Source: Urechis unicinctus
Lineage: Eukaryota > Annelida > Polychaeta > Xenopneusta > Urechidae
Assembly (NCBI GenBank): GCA_034190875.2
Contig: CM067349.1
Coordinates: forward strand, 35,043,895 to 35,107,894
Direction of reading: 5' to 3'
Length of the DNA stretch: 64,000 nt
The notes under the pieces were generated by a model. It saw only the letters and a list, made by a program, of their open reading frames with translations, had not been told where the DNA came from and did no database searches. The position numbers were made by a program, and so were the translations under genes. Below, one piece after another: positions 1 to 14,852 of the stretch (positions are counted from its first letter, which is position 1; each line of letters opens with the position of its first letter).

Positions 1-784
1 GTAGAGGTGAAAATAAATAAGTTCGTTGAAAAGGAGGAAAAGCCCTACTCCCTATTCAACCAAGTTAAATGCGATACGTATAGGCAGCACACGCGGCAGA
101 ACTCTTCATTTCGACATTGGCTAGTGTTAACATGGTGAATCGTGCAATGTCAAACGATACATTGCTGGTTTTGGAGGGGAACGAACTCGTCTGATCCCCG
201 GTTGTTTCATATGTACCAAGCAAAACTTATTCGGAGGTAACCATTATTGGTTGAGTACAGCTCGATCGAAGGTTATTAATATTTTTTTATCATATCCGTG
301 AATAAGCATTTCCACAAAGATTAAATCATATCCGCATTGCAAATAATTCATAAATGATTGTGCATTAGGTGCATCTATAATCATAAGGCGCAAGAACCAG
401 GCAATAGAAGCTGTTTTTACTGACACAGGTTTCCGGCGGCAGTCATGTGTTAATTTCATGTCCTGATAGTGACACTTATACCGGGACGCCCTTTGTTACA
501 GTATGTCGCAATGTCTCCCTCCTCATACATACATTTTTAACAGTCTTAGCATCAACTGGAATATACCATATATGTCAAATCAGTAAGCTTTCAAGTATAT
601 TTAACAGTTTGAATTGTTGCGACGCAGCCCCGGTTACCATCAAAACGCCTAATAACCCCAGTTAAAATTGCATAAGGGCGATACTACAACGAGATCATAA
701 GGAAGGAAAAGGGACAATTTAAAATCCTAAACATTTATGCATCTATAATCGATGTAGTATTCGTCTTGTTATGTAAGGATATGA

Positions 785-1535
785 TATGGTTTAGATTGGT
801 GTAGCTCCGGTCGAACGGTAATATGAATATATACCGTTCTGCCTCGGTCATTTTGTATCACGCATCTAGAAAATAACATACCCCCACTCGACACTATTTT
901 TCCAGAAATGCCATCGAATTATCATTTCTGAAAATTCGCGATACGATGACCGCCATTTTGAAAAATATTGCATCGCCTGATTTTTCGCGCCTCATCCGCA
1001 TTGCCTTAGCATCCGGTGGGGGGGGGGGGGTGGTCACTTGGCCTTAACTCGGATAGGGGTGTTTCGCTGAACCTTGAAAACCCTTACCTGTTGTACAATT
1101 TGGGAATGGCAAAAAGTATTCCCCGTCGTACAAGGTATTATGTATAACCCGTCGCACAAGTCGAGAGGCCGAAAATACATACCCCGTCGCGCGCCACATG
1201 TATACTACCTCTATACACTTAAGTGCCCCCCACGGGCTTACCATTAGTCGTCGATGGGTCACATCATTCTGAGCATGCGCGATGCATGTGGGCTTGAACT
1301 TGAAAACAAACATGGTTCTGTGTTTCAAATTGATCGAGCTATAACCAATTACCATGGATGAAATCCCCCGCCGCAAAGGAATAAAATTGTCCGTGAACAT
1401 CATTGCATTCTAAACCTCCACCACTTGGGTATCTTTGGCGTTTGGTAGTTGTCTGAATCGATCTCAAAACTTTTACCTTGCGTCGGTTTAAGAGAAACAA
1501 GATGTCTACTCAGACGTCTTGTAGGGCTAAGATTG
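785..1535. other. About 0.7 kb present in block A only, with a 13-base G run
   Basis: Block A' passes from TATAATCGATGTAGTATCC directly to sequence equivalent to 1535 onward. Block A has about 735 additional bases. These include GTAGCTCCGGTCGAACGGT (see the dispersed motif), a run of 13 G at 1018-1030, and a minus-strand open frame of 119 codons (1044-1403) without recognisable similarity. It is a candidate inserted element. Confidence 0.6.
801..850. repeat. Dispersed motif, copy 1
   Basis: GTAGCTCCGGTCGAACGGTA, followed by an AT-rich spacer and TACCGTTCTGC, forms a short imperfect hairpin (AACGGTA ... TACCGTT). Related sequence starts at 29867 and 30608. It may be the head of a short interspersed element. 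The match is short. Confidence 0.5.
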
Positions 1536-1749
1536 GTGCCGCTCCTGTAATTCAGTAAGTATTTGTGAAAAGCAAGACTGTCAGGACTACGGTTCTTTGC
1601 AATATCACCACACGGCCGATAAATGTGTTTGCATAAATCTTTGTAATCCCTGAAGCTCTTCGATTGGTGCGATATCGCCAGAGCATCGATGTGTTACAGC
1701 ATTAAAGATGGTCTCTCCGCCAGCTGTTTCTTCTTTCTCCACTTTCTCC

Positions 1750-1988
1750 ACTCTCTCTCTCTCTCTCTCTCTCTCCCTCCTCTCTCTCTACATCCCTCTG
1801 TCTCTCTTTCTCTATCTCTCTCCTCTTTTCTCTCCCATCTACCCTCTCTATCTCGATATATATCGTTCTTGCTATCTCTCTCTGTCTCTCTCTCTGTTTC
1901 TTTCTTCTTTTCTCTGTATCTCCCATCCCTATCTCTATATTTCTCTCTTGCTATCTCTCTCTCAATCACTCTCTCTCTCTCTCATCAC
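1750..1988. repeat. Imperfect (CT)n tract, copy in block A
   Basis: About 240 bases of CT-rich sequence with interruptions such as GATATATATCG. The partner is in A' at 24620-24787, so the tract predates the duplication. The Ser/Leu-rich and Arg/Glu-rich frames across it are artefacts. Confidence 0.95.
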
Positions 1989-2291
1989 TTTCACTCCACA
2001 CTATAATAAAACGACATTACCGTGCAGAGTCAACACACACATAAGGCAGCGATTCACAATGGGAAATAATGAGGAATGAAATTTATTCATTTCACAGACA
2101 TGGTTCTGTATGCAATCAGGATAACTATATTGAATTATTCTAGTTCCCGGTTTTCGTGACCCAACATCAGGTATATTTATGTCATGTACCATTCGAGCCT
2201 TCGGAGTTCGTTAGATATAATAACGACAATACGATATGGAAAGAGCTATTACGACAAGATGCGCATATATATATAGAGCTATATTTACGAC

Positions 2292-2457
<166 letters not shown>

Positions 2458-5430
2458 TGAGATCCATTCTTGGAGTGTATTATCCGATGGTCACAAGTGT
2501 ACTTGAAGGAGGAAACCACATATAATATAAAACATTTTGATATCAAAGTTATTTGTGTTTTGACTGTGTTTAAAGGTTGGGAATGGTTATGTGATTGAAT
2601 ATTATTATATGGTCATATGCGGTCCAAACATGAGCATGCTATTGATTTAAAACCGAGTTGCCAAATAATTTCAAATAATCGCTCTGTTCCCAATTTCATA
2701 GATGTGCTACATGTAGCACTCAGTACAAGATGACTATTAATTCCAAAGAGTGATATCATATATGAACAACTGATTGGCATTATTCTGGCCATGTTCGTGA
2801 TAATGATCGTTAATGTGGGTGTGTATTGTGTCATTTTGTTTGTATTTGCTCAATTGGTTATTGCAAATATGCGCCATCGACTTGACTCTACTTCTCCTCC
2901 TCCCTCCGCCACTGCATTTATACTCGTTAAAACATAACGGAAGAAATAACATATACTGTGATTGCTTGTCGCAAATAAGTATGAAATATATACAATGTAC
3001 GTGTGGTGAATCATTATGTTATTTATCTGGATATTCATAAAACATCATGCAACAATCCATTCAGCTGTTAGCGGCCATGTTGTGATACTGGCTACTTGTG
3101 CTTTATATCCCTGACTAAATACAAAGTGGAATGTAAACTGTAAAAAAAATTCCACGCTTAGTTTTCTTTTACACAACCTACAAGCATATCTAAAGCTCGT
3201 GGCAAAGTATCTTATGCAAACTTTTATTGATCGATTGTAGTTCAGTAATCCGGATATCTCATTCGATTGTGAGCAGTGGATGGAAGATTATAAGTCTTAA
3301 AATAGTCACTTTATGGTACTGCCTCGAGTAACCATTTTATATATTTTGTGTCTCGTGTATGTTACGGACCTATCTAGTCTGACAAAAGCACTTGGCACGA
3401 AAGCGCAAGCTTGCAAATCATGCCAAGGTATAAGATATGTTCGAGAAGTGGGACAGACGCTTAGCACTTCAGTCAAGCAGCATGAAACCATCGTCACAAT
3501 CACGTGCTAACCTGCACAAGCAAAATATATTAAGGCGAAGTTTTTGCGTGACTTTGATCGTTCCGATTGAGCCACGCCAACCTACCGTCAATGAGATGTG
3601 ACAGGCAAAATAAGCAGTTTACATTGTGCTGCTTACAGCCAAATAATTATATGTAAACGCACTACTACGTCGACAGAAGATGAAAACGATTTCATACTAT
3701 ATAAGATAGGGCTACTCACGGACGTGTAAAGGTTTATACACCAGTTCCTAATATTTGACCAAGGCATTACCGTCTGTGCCGCACATGTCTTGAATGGGCA
3801 ACGATGAGAAATAATATAGAAATTCAATTATAACGCCACTGCTAACATTAGATTGGCAATAAACGTTATAAATGTACGAGACACCTTTTGCACTGTGTGT
3901 GTATTTAGCGATGGAGGGAAACTTTATATCGCATGCGAAAATATTACTGCTACTGTAATGAAAATACACGATGTTTGTAGAAAATAACGCATTGTGATGA
4001 TAAACAAATGTGCAGTATTAGCAAGTGCTAGGCTAGTGGTTATGCAAAATGATACTTTTGCGAGTAACAATATTGAATCGCTTTTGGGTTAAGTGTTGTT
4101 ATCAGAAAACTATACTGCCTGAATTATCTGGCGCCTGATTACATTTCAACTTTAAACGGCTCGATCTCTGACACAAACACTCAAGATCTGCATGGTGTGC
4201 AGCATGACTTCCTGTATATGTAAATAAACCATCCGATACTCAAGGAGCATACGATATAGATTGGTAGTCCTCTCGAACTAGATTTTCGTGGCTTTCGAAC
4301 AAGTTAAATGGCTAACTGTGGTACGGTTATCGCCAAATTGACGGTACAATAACTGAATAAATCAAAGTTAATATCGCTATCAACCAGATCCAAAAATAAA
4401 GCAAAGCCTGCAGTTAAAGCGTACTCCTTGAATCAAAATGGGTTGCTAATAATGTCTGGAGACTTGGTGACATGGTATAGGTACATGTAGTCTATCAGAT
4501 ACCAGTAAGGTTTTGCTACACTGTAATGAAATTCCAAACGGAACCGAAATAAAAATGGTGGTATAAGTTTGTATGCGTGATCTGCGACAGGCAACTTCAC
4601 AGGACACAAGGTCAGGTAGTTTCGGGTTTACAAATCTGGATCAACCCCGTTGTCTTGTATAAATAAAGATTGTTTCAGATGATATGATAGCAATTACAAG
4701 TGAATCATGAAAGCTCGATTTGAAATATGCACCGGAGCGAATTAAAGAAAGAGCAGTCAGGCAGTATTAAAGATAATATAGTAAATGACTGACGATAATT
4801 CGTTTCTTCAGAACCCATTAAGAGACAGCGATACCGATTGGCGAATGTCATCTATGCCACTTCATTACTAAATTAAGTTGGCGGAAATATTATATACACT
4901 AATCAGCGTTCAATTTTCACTTTATCCTATGCGCTTGTTGTGTAAGAACTATAATTTTATGATCCCGCATTAAATAATTTTTATTCTATGTGTACCAGTA
5001 TTACAGACGCGGCCTGATACAGGACAACTCAATGCATTATGCACTTCTTATACCTCGAATGTACGTTGATTCATACCATCAATATGTCAAATGTCATGCT
5101 TATGCAGAGTTGAGTCCCCGCACGACACTTGTGATCATTATGGAAAGGGTATCAAGATGTTAATTCCCATGCTAATGTTGGACATACTTTTTATAAGTAC
5201 ATGGTCGTACGCAAAATGATTGATAAAGTTCAGTTACCTCTTAGCAAAATATATGCTGTTTTCTGAAACATGCGATAGAAGTTAGCGAATGAAATCCGCA
5301 TGTAGGTTGTGCGCACTCAATGTTCCACATCCGCAAACTTGAGCGATAAATCATGTTACAGTCACGGAGAGTATATCGTTTATAATGGCTGCTTAGGTAT
5401 CACGAAGTACAGCTTTGTCAGTCAATGTTT

Positions 5431-7080
<1,650 letters not shown>

Positions 7081-10000
7081 CCAGGTGTTTAAGCAGCGGT
7101 AAATTGTTGTTGTCAGTCGAGTCACAGAGTTTTTGTTCATATCAACCTTGCTCAGGCTTCCGTAATAAGACATAAAGACAATCCCACTCTGAAACATTCA
7201 ATCTTATTTGACCAGCCGGTGCAGATTTATTGAGAGCGCCCAGTCTGTTTTTTGATTTCATGCATAACTTCCATTAGGATCTGCTGTAGAGTGGCTGTCA
7301 TTGCGGTGGCATTATTTTACAAACCACGTTGGAACAAACAATTGGGCTCTAACAAATAAGAGGCTCTCTCATTTATATCGTATTATTACGATATAACGTT
7401 GGTTCATACAAATGATGGCGTGGGGTAGTTTGAATCTGGTTGCCATGGTTGGTGCTGGTGGCGTTAGTAAGATCATAAGCTCTGCTAATGTGAACTGACT
7501 TTGAAGATCTGGTTTAGCGCTATATTTGCGTTTTGCACTTAGGTAATTACCATGGACTAGCTCAGACCGCCCGATATGCTGACAAATGATTTAACAAGAA
7601 CTAGTTTGAGCAATTCACGATTGCCAACTTGTCATTTCATGAATGCGGCTTGAGTTGGCAGACCAGGCTAAGTTCGAAGACTCAGGTTTAGTCAACTCAT
7701 ATTAAGTTTGGTTTCCATCGAATGAGTCCCAGGGTGCAGCTGAATATGACGTCATAATAATATTGGCGGTTGATGGTGTAATATTGACTTAAGTATTGAA
7801 CCAAGACTAATTATGGTGATTAACGCAAACAAGCAAAGGTCGACGCTATGGTTATGATGCATAAGTGTTTGTTTGGTAATTGTTTGCCACACGTTTCACT
7901 GATTAATCAATTAAGACTCTAACGTTTTTGATCATGTGACGGTTCTGTGCTTGTGTTTGTTGTTAATATACCCACTGAGTGGATTGTGCGGGTGTGATTT
8001 TCAATGGCATTGAATCTCCTCTTTCAAATGGATCATTTTAACATCTGGCGTTGATATTGATATCTTCTAATGACCATTGGTCCTCACAAAGATAATGTCG
8101 GTAGCGAGCTTCCAAGGTTACCAAGCATTATCAAATTGCACCCACTGCTTAATGAATGACAGCAAAATGAGATCAATGCAAAACCCATCTCCCCAATAGG
8201 ATTAGGATTTTTTCATTACGTAATATGGATGGAACCCATTGGTTGAGTGCACAGAATTCGCATCAGAAATAAATGCTAATGAGAATAAAAAAATATGGAA
8301 AACTACTGCAGCTTTAGTAGCGATATCTTTCAGCGGTGTCTGTCCTGAATGATACTATGACATACAGAGTTAATAATGTGATAAATGTTCATCTGGATGA
8401 ACACTTCAAATTTGAATCGTTTCATAGTTATTCACACTGATTATCCCGCTGAGTTCGGTGTTCACTACGAAAAGCCCACAATATGTTACGTAGAACGAAA
8501 CGCATGGGCATCAATAAATTTTTTACCTGTCAATGAGTCTCCAGCTTGGTAAGAAACCGGCTAATGGATATCTTGTGCTTGCTTCAAACTATACTCAACC
8601 AACTAAGATGAGCTATGCATACCACATGAGCATGCAAGGTAAGTAACTGGCTCCTTCATATCTTTCGTTTCCATGAAACAATACTCAGCCAGACCTATCG
8701 CCAATGGCATATTTTAGCATCATTCAGTGGATGATATTACATTCCCATTTACGACATGGCAATGAGAAATAAAACACCTCGATAATATTCGTCACTCGTT
8801 GATTGCGATTTACCTATATAGTCAATATAATGGGCCATTTCGAAAATGCAAAATGTTTAATGTCTTTATTGTTGCGTTTTCAACCAAAGAGCTTGTACTG
8901 CATAGATATATTTGCGATTCTGCTTTTCTCACTGTTTGTTGTGTAATGCAGCTTTACAAAAGTCAGAAGTTGTACGAAGCCACAACAATCGAAATATATT
9001 TGACGTACATTTAACGCTGAAAAGCAAATCGTGATATTTGTTCCTACTTCTGCACAGAATATCAGGAGCGTTTTTGCTACACATATAAACCATCTGCAGT
9101 CATGGTCTCGGTTAGCTATTGTGTACATTGTCTGTATTCGTCAACCCTTCACCGCACACTTTAGACTGCATTATATCCGAACGGTGCATAACAGATATCA
9201 TGTTTAGCAATAACGCACTAAATCAGGAAGCGCGATAGCTTAATCAAACATTATCATGGCTTTTGTTCAGCCCGATATATTATCGTGATGTGTTACAGAA
9301 TTTGTATCAGGATTGTGCAGTGTTAAGAACTATTTAGGTTTAATCATCTCTCATCTCGAAATATTTAGAAAATGCAGTATTGGATGCAAATTTGGTGGGT
9401 GCTGAAACTTAAATGCCCAATTAATATTTGGATGTGATGCACATTTTTCAATCCAATTCGGGGGACCTGTTTTGGCGATGGAGTTTACACAAAATCACGT
9501 TACAAGCTGACACGTGGAGAGCTGATAAAAGGAACAATTTGTCTGACCTTTCAGTATGTTTTCCGTCATCATCTTTAACAAAACCTAACAAGAAAACCAT
9601 AGCACTCAGCAGCGTACCAAGTAAGCTTAACGCTGTGCGCATTATCACAAAAGGAACATGACAACAAAAGCGTCAGAGAGTACATCAGCTGTGCCGGAGC
9701 TTGCTTGTGTTTATTTTTGGTTGTCACGTAACAACCTCGTACCAGCTTTGATAACGTTCTCTTTTCTGTTGCACAATACATTAAGGGCTGATGATATATA
9801 TTTTTCCATCAATATTGCTGATGATCAAAACTATCATATCATTTTATCTTGTAGGAATTAGGCTAATCGGCAATTATAACCCAATTATGTGAGCTCCCAT
9901 ACATGAATAGTCAATCTTCAATATATCTATTAGTTATCGAGCTTAAAAGTACCTTGAATATAATTAAACAATACCTAATATTCTAGCAAAAGCAAAAAGT

Positions 10001-13000
10001 GAATTTAGGTGTACATATATATAATTTCCCTATAGTATTACCTTAAGGGTTTGGGTTTCTCCAATTAAAGTATGGAAATAGAATGATCAGGTGACTGGGC
10101 AATACGTGTGATTTAAGCACTCCGCACAAAATTTGCTAAAGGAAGATAAGCCACACTTATTTAATTAAATAAGAACAAACGTGGATGACAGAGTATGACA
10201 ATTGTTTCCCTCTTAATAAGACTGGCTAACGAAAAGAAAAATACAAGCAGCTGATGTTGAAGTTGTGTCAATGGCCATGGCACAAATACCTGACAACTGC
10301 TGGCAAATGCTTCTGCTGAGAGCGTTTTAAAAGAACTAGTCGGTTGAAAATGAAACATTGCTAGTGGTAAAGAGGTCGTATAATAATGTCAATAATGAGT
10401 AAATGATATTCACGGTATAATGGATGATATTAGTATGTCTGACAAAATAAGCGGATGTCATCGCATCACAAGGACTTTAACTATTCAACCATCTTCTGGT
10501 GACATTTTGGCTTGGCTATTTTAGTGAGACTTAGGATGTAGCGCATACTATATTGATGGGTTTAGAGTGTTTTGAAAGCCTTTATGTATCAGGACGACTC
10601 ATACAATGCCACGAAGAATGGACTACCGGCTAATATAGTTATATTAGCGCTCTGCATTATATACTGCGCCATTGAAATATACAATGACTGCAACGCTTGC
10701 AATAAAATAATAACCGTGAAAGTGATTACCGGCATCAACATTGTACAAGCGACACACAACTGATCAAAATATACAATTAAGAGGAACAAACAGACGATTT
10801 TGCGATGTTCAATATAAATCGTAATAAAAAGCCAGAGCTCTTGTGGAGTGCTTTATAGGATGACTGCAAAAGTAATAAAATCCTAATTGACATATGCATG
10901 GTCTGTCATTTATTTTGCCAATCGGTGCACATTGCATTGCTTGTCGGGGTTCTTACGGTTCACTAAAAATTGATATAAATGCCGGTTGTCTATTCACTCA
11001 AGCAAAGAGATGATTAAGTTGATGTTTTGAATTAGGCGCCGCTTCAGTCATTTAACCCATTCAGTAAAAAAGGGACAGCAACAGTAAAGGTTATTTTGAT
11101 ACCTACAATTGATGTTAAAGTGAATGCGTTGCGGTGTTTTCACTCATGTTCTCATTAATACAGAAACCCAATATTATGTCCATCATAGTAGCATGGCATG
11201 GCCAAAACATATTTCAACGATGTGGTGTGATTATTGGTTTGACAGCCATAAGGTCGGCGGAAATCACACAGGCCAAGTGGTCGTCGACGTAAGCGCCATG
11301 CAAGTTGTAACGGCAAAAGAAGGTGTGTTCTGGTTTAAGAGTTGATTGTGTTACAGTATTTTCTTTCCTTTACTGTTATCCTAGGCTTCAATTCAGTTCT
11401 CTGAATGAAGTGCCCGTAAAAGGCCACACGTGCTTTGTCATCCTCTTACTGTTCATGCTTAGGCAACCCTTCCCAATTGCCGCAACATATTACATTTTAG
11501 GAAGTGATCCGCGTCGTCTTGAACTGCAGATAAACTACTGCGAGCACCAGCTACATGACGAGTTCCGCTTGAGCAATAGTTAAATGCATCAGCTATTGAA
11601 AAGTTAACTACAAAGGATAAAGTCTTGCTCGCAGTGAGTTGCTATTAACATCGAACATGCATTCTCTGCACGTTACAATACAATAACCTGCTAGCAGAAA
11701 AAACATAATGTTAACGATGGGAAAGGCTTAATCTGCCCAGAGGCCGCAGAGCCAAATAAAACTAATCGTATTGCAGGTCATGCATCCTATCCATCTAATA
11801 CAGTTCAGCCTTACTATGTCCATCTGCATCTGAACATGGTTCGGTTGCGCTCCGGTGATGTCTCATAAACCAGACCATATTTATAGTTATCTATATTAAC
11901 GGGGACATGTGTTCTGTGGTGCAATAAGGTTCATTAGAGTGCTGAATGTTGTTTTGACTTAGCAAAGCGGTCGAATATTTTGCATTACTGATGGCAAAAC
12001 TAATATTAATGACAATGTAATACAAATATAATATACTCTGTTTCATTTGCCACAAAACATATAAAGGTATTTTTGGAGGAGTATCTGACCCTGTAGCTTC
12101 GGAATGTGCGCATTATTAAAGTATACTGGAAACAATCTATAATAAACTTCCATTGTCGATGGCATACTTGCCGTAATTTGATGCTCTCGAAATATGTATC
12201 GTGCCATGTTCCAGTCAGTACGTCCTCAGTTTATGAACCCATAGACCTTTCAGACTCAAATCACCAGCGGGCAAGGTTATATATATATATATATATGTAT
12301 AAATACTCGTTAATATATATATATATATCCTCGTGTTTATTGTTTTTCCAAAAGGCGTCAAACTCAATTTGCAGCCCTGCTTTACTTAAACATACATGTG
12401 GTTTTTCAGTTTGTCTTTGTTTCTGGGAATTGTGATTTGTTGTTCCGCGCATATACCTTAGCATCTCGCTAATTGTTCTAAATACCAAACAGCAAAACCG
12501 GTCTGTTTATCAATTTAGAGTGGTCAAAATAATCTTGGAAACTATTAAAACTAGGTTTCAAGTAGAGGGCTATGTATATACAAATTAGGATTTGAAAAGA
12601 ATTGCAGCCACCCCAAAGCTTCCGTTATGCGGTTTGGCGTCGACTAGAAGTGTTGTACTAACATTCTGCAGATGTGTGTCGGAGCATTTATATCCATGGA
12701 ATATGTAGCACCACTGTTGAACATATTCATGCACGACAAGCTATAGAGCCAGTGCCATAGCAAATAATCCGTTAAGCTTATTCTCATGGTTTGCTATCTC
12801 TGTAAGAAATCAGTATTGTACAGTTGGTAGCTGGTCTTATTGGATAAACCTTCAATAATAGAAGGGAATTGCTTTGAACATGCACAATAACAGTTGTCTT
12901 TTGTTTATCTGTTTAACATACATTTGACTGGAATTCGCCTGCTTTCATGTCAAACGAAGACGTAAAACCAATGCGGCTCGGGTACTTGTTGCATAAAATG

Positions 13001-13515
13001 ATTAGCAAAATTGGTTGCCTACATTTGCACATTCGTATGCACAATTTGCCAGCCTCCCCAAAATTTTCCTTAATTATGCAGAACCATGCAGTATCGTCGA
13101 ATAAGCAAGTAGATTGCCAAATTATGTGGCTATGCATACAGGCTTATGGTGCTGAGGTTGGGCAGTTGAAAGAAAATGGTAAAAGATGACAACGCGTCAT
13201 GGTACCGCGGTTATCATACATTCGGACGCGTGTAATTATTTGACAGATAACCTTCAATGGCATCAGTTGATTCAGCATTGCTGTTGTTTGTAGCAGATTA
13301 GCAATTTTAGATCGTCAACGATAAATTTACGGTGACATGGTAATGCACCATTTTATTATAAAGGCAACGACCTGAGCAGTATCTCCTTCCAAACTTTACA
13401 TATTAAAAGTGCACATACTCCATGAACAACAAACACCGTTGGCCATAACAAGCATTATCACGAGCATACGTGATTGTGGAAGCAGGATTGAACCATCTGC
13501 ACAACTTTGATTCAC
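7081..13515 (+). repeat. Tandem duplication, unit 1 (about 6.4 kb)
   Basis: The unit begins with CCAGGTGTTTAAGCAGCGG and ends with CACAACTTTGATTCAC. The same sequence restarts immediately as unit 2. By eye the flanks of the unit are about 92-93% identical to unit 2, and the core (about 9.3-12.4 kb) is about 98-99% identical. Relative to unit 2 it lacks about 317, 702, 66 and 198 bases at four places. It has about 36 extra bases near 11955-11990. It holds many short open frames with no recognisable product; none looks like a gene. Confidence 0.95.
11253..11345 (+). repeat. Short module shared by the tandem units and the B blocks
   Basis: GGTCGGCGGAAATCACACAG and the following 75 bases match 18689-18781 (tandem unit 2). 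They also match, more distantly, 47757-47850 (block B) and 58470-58562 (block B'), including ACAAGTTGTAA-like and TTTAAGAGTTGATT-like positions. This ties the two duplication families to a common ancestral repeat. Confidence 0.6.
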
Positions 13516-13766
13516 CAGGTGTTTAAGCAGCGGTAAATCTGTGTTGTCAGTAGAGTCACAGAGTTTTTGTTCATATCAACCTTGCTTAGGCTTCCGTAAT
13601 AAGACATAAAGAAAATCCCACTCTGAAACATTCAATCTTTTTTGACCAGCCGGTGCAGATTTATTGAGAGCGCCCAGTCTGTTTTTTGATTTCATGCATA
13701 ACTTCCATTAGGATCTGCTGTAGAGTGGCTGTCATTGCGGTGGTATTATTTTACAAATCACATTGT

Positions 13767-14083
13767 AACATGTTCGCGTAGTGACGTAAGGAAGTGCGGC
13801 TCGAATATTTCGTTATTACTGCAAACACAAATACCATACCAGGCAAATCGTAAAATCTGGGCCCAATTAATTTTGCATGATCAATCATTTATTATGCTTC
13901 GGAGTAATGCACATATATTTGTGATGCTCGCGCAAACATAGAGAGGATAGCTGATTCTGTCGCACACCCTACCTGCACGGACGAATAACAGTTAAGTCTG
14001 TGTTCGACAGTTGAGAGATAGGATTTGCTTCAAAATATGACCATGGCCTTTAATAACAGCTGGCGCTTTTAACTGTGAGGTTA
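13767..14083. other. About 0.3 kb present only in tandem unit 2
   Basis: Unit 1 joins ACAAACCACGTTGG to AACAAACAATTGGG directly. Unit 2 carries about 317 extra bases at this point. No coding potential or element hallmarks are visible. Confidence 0.7.
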
Positions 14084-14149
14084 ACAAACAATTAGGCTCT
14101 AACAAATAGAGGCTCTCTCATTTATATCGTATTATGACGATGTAGCGTT

Positions 14150-14852
14150 ATTATTTATTGAATGAGTTCTTGTACAATTATTTCTCGGTGGAATGATATA
14201 GGCAAAATGGACATTAGCAATGTGCGCGTGACACAATTAAATTAACAAAAATACATTTATCTAATGTCCGGTGTATGACGAATTAAGCTCTGTATGTCTG
14301 ATGCGTTGTTATTCCTGGTTATCGATTAGAGCAGCTCACACAGCAAGCATAATACCTATGAAAATAAAATGCGACAGTATGTGAAAGCCAGTAAGCACTA
14401 GCCTGTGGCTATATGACGTTACGACAAACAAGAAGGCATCTGCGTATATTTGTTAGCCAATCTAGTAATTAGCCGTCGTTGTCTCCTGTGTTACAATGTC
14501 ATTGACATTATCATGAAGCACTATTTTCTGACGTTATTTCCGCGTTCTTTCTCTTCATCGGCGGTCGGCAAATTTGTAACAGATTCAGCGTAATACTAGT
14601 CATATAAGTAGTGGCATGGCTTATAGCTCGTTACCCACCGTGTTTATGAAACCAAGAAAAACGCCGCACATGCATTAACCAGCCCCCGGGACCAATTGCT
14701 TTCATATTATAGCATATTAGTATGATGCAATAAGCGACCCCCACTTGCTACATTACCCTTGACTAACGCATTACCAAATGTCGATTGGAGCGCGTTCTGG
14801 CTGACTGCCTATACAGAATAAATATCACATCCCACAATGCCAACTGTTCGTC
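14150..14852. other. About 0.7 kb present only in tandem unit 2
   Basis: Unit 1 reads straight from ACGATATAACGTT to GGTTCATACAAATGATGG. Unit 2 has about 700 bases between the equivalent positions. No long open frame, terminal inverted repeat, poly-A tail or target-site duplication was seen. It is either a mobile-element remnant inserted after duplication or sequence deleted from unit 1. Confidence 0.7.

Noticed and set aside
1044-1403. 119-codon minus-strand frame in the A-specific segment
   Set aside because: No recognisable similarity. It lies in a segment that is probably an inserted repeat.
1689-2079. Ser/Leu-rich and Arg/Glu-rich frames across CT tracts, here and at 24576-24872
   Set aside because: They are artefacts of CT/GA repeats that are open in several frames on both strands.
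11124-11345. 73-codon frame conserved in both tandem units (also 18560-18781)
   Set aside because: Conservation follows from the overall near-identity of the duplication core. The related module in the B blocks does not keep the frame.
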